From the NCBI RefSeq assembly GCF_011386835.1, contig NC_088793.1, positions 100,114,923 to 100,178,922 of the forward strand: a stretch of DNA of 64,000 nt. The letters run 5' to 3'. A program made the translations under genes and the position numbers. This DNA comes from Chrysemys picta bellii (Eukaryota > Chordata > Testudines > Emydidae). Of this stretch, positions 61,601 through 64,000 are shown piece after piece; position 1 is the first letter of the stretch; the number at the start of each line of letters is the position of its first letter. The notes beneath the pieces were generated by a model. That model worked only from the letters and a program-made list of their open reading frames with translations. It had not been told where the DNA came from and searched no databases.

Positions 61601-62528
61601 TGCCCTTGGAATCTACGAATCTATGCTTATTCCTCCAGAGCACACCAGCTCACATTTCAAGTACACATGTGTCAGAAAAGAAAATGAAAAATATTAAGTG
61701 AGAGCCTTAAACTACAGCCTACATGAGGTACACATTAAGTAGTAGGTTTGTGTGGCAAGTAAAAATCCCATTTTAGGGTAATTAATGGACCAGTGAATTT
61801 GATTTATTACCTAAACAGGGCTATTATTCCCAATTGCCACTTTGAAAACTTCTAGCAGATTCACACTTACAAGCTGTTCCTTTATGGAAAAACTAGAATT
61901 TACAACATGCATCTCCAAGTTGCATTTCCCCATGCATTTCATGCACTGTGTTCATAACAGCCTGCAGGTGACCTCCCATCCCATGCAGCCTGGCAGCCCA
62001 TGAGAACAGAAAGTGTTCCTTATGTTATACAAACCTCCAACATTAAATTGCTATGTCTGACATAAATATTTTCCCCGTTTACTCTCAAGGAATTGTTCTG
62101 TGAAATTAAACCACACACACAAGAAAGCAAAATGAACATAAAATGTATCAGCAAGTAACCAAAAAGGACCCTCAGATCGATAACAGAGTTTAAAAAATAA
62201 ACAGGGGGATAAATGGTAAGAACAAAAGCCACTATTCAGACAAAACCTACAGAAGCTTCAAAACACTAACAATGGCAGGCAACAATAACCAGATTTAACT
62301 GAAAAATAGCATCAACCTGCTGCTGCGTTTCCTCCTCTCCGGTTTCCACCTACACGAAGGCACATGGCAAATCATCAAAAGAAAGGAGTTGTTAGTGTGA
62401 TCTATGGGAGCAACAGAGAGGCTTCCTTTGTTTGTAAAAGCTGCAAACCATGTGCTTTGTTTATATACCTTTATTGTTTCGGCCACAGACGCTGCTGAAA
62501 TTATTAAGCCACTTTGGTCTTCCTCCAC
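33357..62528 (-). CDS. EPB41L2: EPB41L2, protein 4.1G, 3' half (partial gene)
   Basis: Core coding join on the minus strand: 62097-62035, 58791-58645, 51915-51355, 49487-49365, 48710-48612, 46332-46252, 39550-39443. All are phase 0 and together give 393 residues to a TAA. The span here also includes the 3' UTR exon and the upstream candidate exons. Protein 4.1G links spectrin-actin and membrane proteins at the cell cortex. The window covers its spectrin-actin-binding segment, the variable serine-rich acidic U3-like region and the conserved C-terminal domain; the FERM and FA parts lie beyond 64 kb. Residue strings such as [31 protein letters not shown] and [21 protein letters not shown] mark the 4.1 C-terminal domain. 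The central string [13 protein letters not shown] and the ending ELAEEGEE point to EPB41L2 over EPB41, EPB41L1 or EPB41L3. The neighbour SMLR1 agrees. Confidence 0.93.
33373..33378 (-). promoter_or_regulatory. EPB41L2: Poly(A) signal AATAAA of EPB41L2
   Basis: Minus-strand AATAAA in 'caaataaagtttg'. It is followed downstream by TTTATTC and T/A-rich sequence. Confidence 0.6.
34652..34833 (-). mobile_element. CR1 LINE 3' end, reverse orientation
   Basis: 'ataagaacataagaacgatc' (the repeated tail), 'actgggtcagaccaaaggtc', 'aatgaacagaacaggtaatc' and 'cccattcccggcttctgg' are the reversed turtle CR1 tail. It lies only about 65 bp upstream of the EPB41L2 3' UTR acceptor. Confidence 0.92.
35022..35308. 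mobile_element. Palindromic turtle DNA element, 'gtctagactac...' type
   Basis: 'cttgtctagactactgcggt' + 'aagtcgatctaag' at the left and 'ctaccggtaagtgtagaccg' at the right. The interior has self-complementary segments ('ggagacgctctcctgtcaac'). Recognised as a common palindromic repeat of turtles; no coding capacity. Confidence 0.6.
35530..35680 (+). mobile_element. CR1 LINE 3' end
   Basis: 'tcaagactggatgcctttct' then 'ggaggtcagaatagacgatc' and 'agtcccttctggcattaaaa' + 'tctatgaat'. Short and truncated. Confidence 0.85.
36437..36584. mobile_element. hAT-like MITE, 'tggttctcaacc' termini
   Basis: Starts 'catggttctcaacccatggc' and ends 'aggttgagaaccactg', giving clear terminal inverted repeats. 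It carries a short (TA)n run near 36500. Related by its ends to 43591-43999. Confidence 0.75.
36585..39435 (-). other. EPB41L2: EPB41L2 3' UTR intron, unannotated part
   Basis: AT-rich intron DNA. The only sizeable frame is a minus-strand ORF of 136 codons at 38696-39106 with a hydrophobic C-terminal end. It has no recognised similarity and is discussed as a finding. Confidence 0.5.
39436..39550 (-). CDS. EPB41L2: EPB41L2 last coding exon, C-terminus of 4.1G
   Basis: The acceptor is TGTTTGTAG ending at 39551. Encodes [35 protein letters not shown] and TAA (39445-39443). The stop is followed by only seven more exon bases before the donor AAG/GTAAGG at 39436/39435, so the rest of the 3' UTR sits in another exon. 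This is the last part of the conserved 4.1 C-terminal domain; the family commonly ends in an acidic tail of this kind. Confidence 0.95.
39797..39868 (-). mobile_element. CR1 LINE 3' tail, reverse orientation
   Basis: 'cagagaatcattcaagtgca' then 'gggctgaaagggaccttgag' and 'ttcatctaatccattccccc' mirrors the reversed CR1 tail. Confidence 0.75.
39875..40260 (+). mobile_element. CR1 LINE fragment, endonuclease part of ORF2
   Basis: 'gatctggtagtaatggggga' + 'ctttaattatccag' translates as [15 protein letters not shown]. The GDFN motif belongs to the APE-like endonuclease domain of CR1. Further on, 'gagctgccattttagacttg' resembles the following GAxLDL motif. Frameshifted and not open. It is an internal piece, not a 3' end. 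Confidence 0.8.
40261..41405 (-). other. EPB41L2: EPB41L2 intron, nothing recognised
   Basis: No repeat or exon that I can name in this part of the 39551-46251 intron. Confidence 0.5.
41406..41537 (-). mobile_element. Fold-back-family retroposon fragment
   Basis: 'acccacgaaagcttatgctc', 'tcggttagtcttcaaggtgc' and 'agactaacacggctacccct' are the reverse complement of the left arm of the 11841 element. One arm only. Confidence 0.8.
41955..42000 (-). mobile_element. Fold-back-family retroposon, short remnant
   Basis: 'gctgatacagactaacactg' + 'ctaacactctgaaacc' is the reversed first part of the family as seen at 43098 ('ggtttcagagtgatagccgt'). Confidence 0.65.
42805..42985 (+). repeat. ~180-bp direct repeat, copy A (empty site)
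   Basis: 'tttaggtgattgtcatggct' to 'gttcctagtcatgtt' is repeated as copy B (43513-44108). At the point where copy B carries a MITE, copy A reads 'tactccttagggaacagg' without interruption. Confidence 0.88.
43098..43500 (+). mobile_element. Fold-back-family retroposon, long single-arm copy
   Basis: Begins 'ggtttcagagtgatagccgt' + 'gttagtcagtatc', then 'ttgtggcaccttagagacta' and 'gcataagctttcctgggcta'. The 3' part contains a doubled 'gtgctaacaaggccaat... cagttgacaagaagg' unit. There is no inverted right arm, unlike 11841 and 60116. Confidence 0.75.
43513..44108 (+). repeat. ~180-bp direct repeat, copy B (filled site)
   Basis: Matches copy A on both sides of the inserted MITE ('ttttaggtgattgtcctggc' ... 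'gtaccccttagg' / 'cttaggagaacaggtctggc' ... 'ggttcccaatcatgttt'). Confidence 0.88.
43591..43999. mobile_element. hAT-like MITE inserted in copy B
   Basis: Starts cagtggttctcaacc and ends gagaactagtg, with inverted ends. Flanks ccttaggc (43583-43590) and tcttagga (44000-44007) match at 6 of 8 bases, and copy A shows the empty site. The interior is AT-rich and non-coding. Confidence 0.85.
44143..45111. mobile_element. Pogo/Tigger-like non-autonomous element
   Basis: Starts 'cagtaactcctcacttta' and ends 'ttaagtgaggaattactg', a good terminal inverted repeat, flanked by TA on both sides (44141-44142, 45112-45113). A TA duplication with CAGT ends fits the pogo/Tigger branch of Tc1/mariner. The middle (about 44290-44830) is GC-rich with inverted, alternating units; there is no transposase. 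Open frames there on both strands are shadows of these units. Confidence 0.8.
44350..44680. repeat. Alternating inverted units in the pogo-like element
   Basis: 'caatcagctggcttgcggca' (about 44369) and 'caatcagctggcttgtggtg' (about 44611) are direct copies. 'cacaagccaactgattgccc' (about 44450) and 'cacaagccagctgattgccc' (about 44532) are their inverse. Each is followed by a 'ggcaggagggagg' G-rich tract. Confidence 0.8.
45114..46251 (-). other. EPB41L2: EPB41L2 intron, nothing recognised
   Basis: No gene or repeat that I can name up to the donor at 46251. Confidence 0.5.
46252..46332 (-). CDS. EPB41L2: EPB41L2 exon, C-terminal domain
   Basis: The 81-bp exon encodes [18 protein letters not shown] and GDADIDHDQ. 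The acceptor is CATCTGTAG and the donor CAG/GTGAGT; both phases are 0. The TVKGG...[14 protein letters not shown] motif is near-invariant across 4.1R, 4.1G, 4.1N and 4.1B. Confidence 0.96.
46333..48611 (-). other. EPB41L2: EPB41L2 intron, nothing certain
   Basis: AT-rich. Contains an 89-codon minus frame at 47264-47533 without known similarity. No transposon was identified with confidence. Confidence 0.5.
48612..48710 (-). CDS. EPB41L2: EPB41L2 exon, C-terminal domain
   Basis: The 99-bp exon encodes [33 protein letters not shown]. The acceptor is CTGTCTACAG and the donor AAG/GTAAAA. The TTTTTHITK string matches 4.1G; the Gly/Asp/Ala-rich start is the less conserved portion. Confidence 0.95.
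48711..49364 (-). other. EPB41L2: EPB41L2 intron, short
   Basis: 654-bp intron between two C-terminal-domain exons, with no repeat recognised. Confidence 0.6.
49365..49487 (-). CDS. EPB41L2: EPB41L2 exon, start of C-terminal domain
   Basis: The 123-bp exon encodes [34 protein letters not shown] and ITYESPQ. The acceptor is TTCCACCACAG and the donor CAG/GTACAG. In the family this is where the conserved C-terminal domain (reported to bind NuMA and several membrane receptors) begins. Confidence 0.96.
49488..51354 (-). other. EPB41L2: EPB41L2 intron with a palindromic repeat
   Basis: Contains the palindrome at 50239-50398. Otherwise AT-rich, with nothing further recognised. Confidence 0.55.
50239..50398. 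repeat. Palindromic amniote repeat, 'gggagttaggc' type
   Basis: The centre 'cctaactctcattgaaatca' + 'atgggagttaggc' is self-complementary. The flanks 'cagattttcaaaagaaccta' and 'gcttctgaaaatcccac' continue the pairing. Matches the common 'cagattttcaaaggtatttaggcgcctaactcc' palindrome. Confidence 0.75.
51355..51915 (-). CDS. EPB41L2: EPB41L2 large exon, serine-rich acidic region
   Basis: The 561-bp, phase-0 exon encodes 187 residues from [18 protein letters not shown] to [17 protein letters not shown]. Residues about 51-70 are a serine run followed by [14 protein letters not shown]; the whole segment is acidic and probably disordered. The acceptor is TTTTTGTGCAG and the donor GAG/GTAAAT. SSHETLN, the Ser-Glu run, VGEY.PHHR and SHVDIDV.P.IICCSE are what I recall of 4.1G specifically, so this exon decides the paralogue. 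The middle part is divergent, as expected for this region. Confidence 0.95.
51715..51738 (-). repeat. EPB41L2: (AGC)n coding microsatellite, poly-Ser
   Basis: Six AGC codons then AGT AGT on the minus strand encode eight serines inside the large EPB41L2 exon. Pure repeat tract in a coding region, so length variation would change the serine count in frame. Confidence 0.9.
51916..53563 (-). other. EPB41L2: EPB41L2 intron
   Basis: Includes the TC/CA microsatellite at 52631-52671. Nothing else recognised. Confidence 0.55.
52631..52671 (+). repeat. (TC)n(AC)n compound microsatellite
   Basis: About 7 TC units run directly into about 13 CA units. Confidence 0.95.
53564..53731 (-). CDS. EPB41L2: Candidate EPB41L2 cassette exon (56 codons)
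   Basis: An open 168-bp block, phase 0 at both ends, encoding [50 protein letters not shown] and FLQLPE. The acceptor is 'cttgtctag' with an in-frame TAG immediately upstream. The donor GAG/GTGCTT is weak. It lies between the SAB exon and the large Ser-rich exon, where 4.1 genes are known to insert alternative exons. I do not recognise the peptide in human 4.1G. Confidence 0.45.
55334..55582. mobile_element. MITE with ~41-bp terminal inverted repeats
   Basis: The left end 'tgtctacacagcaaagctgt' + 'atatgggctaacctac' pairs with the right end 'gtaggctagcccatgcacag' + 'ctttggctgtgtagaca', with few mismatches. The interior is short and non-coding. No target duplication identified. Confidence 0.82.
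56495..56625. repeat. Ancient L3/MIR-like repeat
   Basis: 'gtatagcacttttcatcaat' + 'agatctcaatgcactt', then 'cattttacatatgggcaaac' + 'aggcagagaggtgaac'. Same family as the fragments at 965 and 61195. Confidence 0.55.
57040..57099 (-). CDS. EPB41L2: Candidate EPB41L2 microexon (20 codons)
   Basis: Reads [20 protein letters not shown] in phase 0, with donor CAG/GTGGCT. The best phase-0 acceptor (GTGAAG) has a poor pyrimidine tract; an upstream AG (CCAAAG) would give another phase. The peptide looks protein-like and lies in the alternatively spliced interval of the gene, but I cannot tie it to a known isoform. Confidence 0.35.
57641..57751. repeat. Palindromic amniote repeat, 'ttcagcaag' type
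   Basis: 'aggacccaattcagcaagat' + 'atttaagcatatgagtag' on the left pairs with 'ctcatgtgcttaaagttaaa' and 'cttagtaccttgctgagttg' + 'gggcct' on the right. Confidence 0.78.
58645..58791 (-). CDS. EPB41L2: EPB41L2 exon, spectrin-actin-binding segment
   Basis: The 147-bp, phase-0 exon encodes [36 protein letters not shown] and [13 protein letters not shown]. The acceptor is CATTGCTAG and the donor GGG/GTATGT. The [17 protein letters not shown] stretch is the conserved core of the 4.1 spectrin-actin-binding domain, and LSLQTQG runs straight into SSHETLN of the large exon in 4.1G. Confidence 0.96.
58792..60115 (-). other. EPB41L2: EPB41L2 intron, one palindrome remnant
   Basis: At about 59310-59402 'gcttcagctttacacacatg' + 'agtagtcccattaaagg' is a partial copy of the 57641 palindrome type. 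Nothing else named. Confidence 0.5.
60116..60420. mobile_element. Fold-back retroposon, second full copy
   Basis: The left arm 'ggggtagccgtgttagttct' and the text to 'cccacttcttcagatgcatg' are followed, after a short spacer, by the reverse-complement arm 'tgcatctgaagaagtgggtt' to 'ggtgccactggactcctcgt'. Flanks cctctgcaat (60106-60115) and cctctgcagt (60421-60430) match at 9 of 10 bases. Structure is as in 11841-12180. Confidence 0.85.
60421..61194 (-). other. EPB41L2: EPB41L2 intron, nothing recognised
   Basis: AT-rich intron DNA without a nameable feature. Confidence 0.5.
61195..61375. repeat. Ancient L3/MIR-like repeat
   Basis: 'atagtgctccaaattcaaag' + 'ccatttacaaacattaatcc', then 'cctaaagccacacagcgggt' + 'cactggcagagccaggatta'. 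The second half matches a reversed MIR-type core. Third member of the family at 965 and 56495. Confidence 0.6.
61380..61624 (+). mobile_element. CR1 LINE 3' end
   Basis: 'gcattggaacatttttccct' + 'gggttgtggtggattctc', 'aaatcaagatcaaatatttt' and 'aggaggtcagactagttgat' then 'ggaatctacgaatctatg'. 5'-truncated, inserted antisense to EPB41L2. Confidence 0.9.
61906..61987 (-). promoter_or_regulatory. EPB41L2: Cluster of four TGCATG (RBFOX-type) splicing motifs
   Basis: On the minus strand TGCATG occurs at 61987-61982, 61945-61940, 61936-61931 and 61911-61906, that is 47 to 128 nt beyond the donor of the 63-bp exon 62035-62097. UGCAUG is the binding element of RBFOX proteins, which promote exon inclusion from the downstream intron. 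EPB41 exon 16, the homologous exon, is known to be controlled this way. Motifs are seen directly; function is inferred by homology. Confidence 0.75.
62035..62097 (-). CDS. EPB41L2: EPB41L2 63-bp exon, SAB N-terminal part (EPB41 exon 16 homologue)
   Basis: Encodes [20 protein letters not shown] plus E, 21 residues, phase 0 at both ends. The acceptor is GAAATTTCACAG, preceded by an imperfect pyrimidine tract; the donor is GAG/GTTTGT, below consensus, which fits a regulated exon. In EPB41 the 21-residue exon 16 carries [14 protein letters not shown] and its inclusion gives high-affinity spectrin-actin binding. The exon size and sequence here are the same. Confidence 0.96.
62317..62349 (-). CDS. 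EPB41L2: Candidate EPB41L2 microexon (11 codons)
   Basis: Reads [11 protein letters not shown], 33 bp, phase 0. The acceptor is CTTCGTGTAG and the donor CAG/GTTGAT. It lies between the candidate at 62469 and the 63-bp exon. Splice sites are plausible, the length is a multiple of three and the peptide is acidic, as expected for a 4.1 variable insert. I do not recall it from human 4.1G. Confidence 0.5.
62469..62528 (-). CDS. EPB41L2: Candidate EPB41L2 cassette exon (20 codons)
   Basis: Reads [20 protein letters not shown], 60 bp, phase 0. The acceptor is CAACACTGTAG and the donor AAG/GTATAT. Like the next candidate it starts GTGGA after TAG, suggesting related or duplicated acceptors. Upstream of the 63-bp exon, where the U2-like variable region of 4.1 proteins is encoded. 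Confidence 0.55.
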
Positions 62529-63774
62529 CTACAGTGTTGTAGAAATGGCTGAAGTAATATTTGGCATATATGAAATGGAAAATGGAAGTTTCTCTCTCTC
62601 TCCCCCCATCTCTCTGTTGCTGCATTTTTCATGCTTTCCCCATTGAAGGGTGGAAAATTAAGACAGAGGAGAAGGAGAAAAGCCATATTGCCCCAAAGCT
62701 TGATGTCAAATTCAATTACGGAGATACTTTATAAAAGCATTTAAAGTGGAGTTTATACTATGAATTGGTTTTGGTAAAATGGCAAATGATTACTGTAAAT
62801 GCCTGATACTGTGTGGGATACATGAAGATTTTTGCTTTTGTTAATGCAAAATATGAGATAACTTAAAAAAAATTACACCCTGCTTATAAATATTCTGAAT
62901 GCAACTTTAAGGAGAGAAAATATTTTTTGACAATACCCTGAGGCACAAATATCAATTGCCAGGTTTTCAGAGGATCACTGTGCAAGATCATAAGTATTGA
63001 TAAGTGGTTTACTTTTATTACATATATTGCTTAATTCCAAACTTTGTGTGAGGGAATACATAACATCGTATGTCATTTTTTCTTAGTTTATCACATTTTC
63101 CTTCACCTCTCACTTATTTGAGGTTAGTGCATTTGTTGCAATTTCACATCAAAAGGTATGTTGAACTATATTATGGATGGAGAAAATCTTTAGTGATGTT
63201 TATTTACACCATTTTAGACTTCCTTTACGATATGTATGTCTTTTACAGATGTCATGTCACATATCTAAGAGAAAGTACTCTGCTATATACAACACTGTCT
63301 CAAAATTTGAAATAAATACTGGACTCACTCATTTCAAGGCTCTCAGTTATAAGGCTATAGTATTTTGCTTCATATTGCCATTGAAGTTCATAGTAAACTC
63401 TCCCCTTTTACAATGCATGGTGTATTTGCTATCACATGCAGCAGCCATATGGAGAGCAGGCACTGTATTATCAGCCAGATCAGATGTTCAGAGTGCACAC
63501 ACTTAATGAGACTGATGCTTTTGCATAGCAACTTTAAAACTACATACTTTAACATTTTTAAAATGTTCACATGTTGATGATTAAAAAGTCAGCTACTTAA
63601 CCGGCAATCCAGTTGTATAAAAGAAACTAGTCTTCACCTTAACTATTGCTAAATATAAATAAAAACACTAAAAGCCAGGGAGAACCTTGGACAGACACTC
63701 AACTTTGCACACACCCATGTAAAGCAGAAACAGCCATAATTCTAGTGCCCTCTTTGAAGGCATGAATTACAAAA
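62529..63774 (-). other. EPB41L2: EPB41L2 intron, nothing recognised
   Basis: AT-rich, with a short TC run near 62590. No exon was found that joins the FA region of 4.1G; that part must lie beyond the window end. Confidence 0.5.
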
Positions 63775-64000
63775 AAAGGAAATGTTACTCACCCTGTGCA
63801 GTAACTGTAGTTCTTTGAGATGTGTCCCCATATGGGTGCTCCATTTCAGGTGCTCACGTGCCTCAAGCCCTTGATCGGTGATTTTTAGCTAGCAGTGTCC
63901 GTTTAGCTCGTGTGCATGCCCTGTGCCTTCTCATGGCAGACACTGAGGCTATATAGAGGTGTGGAGGCAAAATGCCCTCAGCTCCTCCTCTACGGAACAA
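63775..64000. repeat. Interspersed repeat cut by the window end
   Basis: 'ctcaccctgtgcagtaactg' + 'tagttctttgagatgtgtcc' and 'gggtgctccatttcaggtgc' are the start of a turtle repeat that I have seen as a common interspersed family, continuing past 64000. Class not assigned. Confidence 0.55.

Overview
The window is vertebrate nuclear DNA, most likely from a turtle. CR1 LINE fragments lie on both strands, several ending in the turtle-type 3' tail (around 13126, 20425 and 34652) or in the ATTCTATGATT-type octamer tail (16700-16717). They sit among hAT-like and pogo-like DNA elements and a fold-back retroposon family common in turtles. Nothing points to bacterial or viral DNA.

Two protein-coding genes are present and they converge. 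SMLR1 (plus strand) has two coding exons, 20169-20316 and 26734-26843, encoding a small single-pass membrane protein; its 3' UTR runs to about 28.1 or 28.4 kb. EPB41L2 (protein 4.1G, minus strand) enters from beyond 64 kb. Seven exons encoding its spectrin-actin-binding segment, serine-rich U3-like region and C-terminal domain lie between 62097 and 39443, followed by a separate 3' UTR exon (34586 to about 33357). Adjacency of SMLR1 and EPB41L2 matches the order known on human chromosome 6q23, which supports both identifications. Four further in-frame candidate cassette exons are proposed inside EPB41L2.

Layout: 1-20 kb is intergenic, carrying a decayed hAT transposase (6.6-9.7 kb) with a smaller hAT-like element nested in it, a hairpin locus at 10.0-10.2 kb, a fold-back retroposon at 11.8 kb and several CR1 copies. 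20-28.4 kb is SMLR1, whose 6.4-kb intron holds tRNA-like, MIR-like and palindromic repeats. 28.4-33.3 kb is the gap between the convergent 3' ends, with a GC-rich block and a possible LTR-like repeat. 33.3-64 kb is the 3' half of EPB41L2; its introns hold CR1, a filled/empty-site duplication pair (42.8-44.1 kb), a pogo-like element (44.1-45.1 kb) and more palindromic repeats.

The most notable regulatory signal is a cluster of four TGCATG (RBFOX-type) motifs 47-128 nt downstream of the 63-bp EPB41L2 exon that corresponds to the regulated exon 16 of EPB41. All homology statements are from reading translations and from memory of the families; no search was run.
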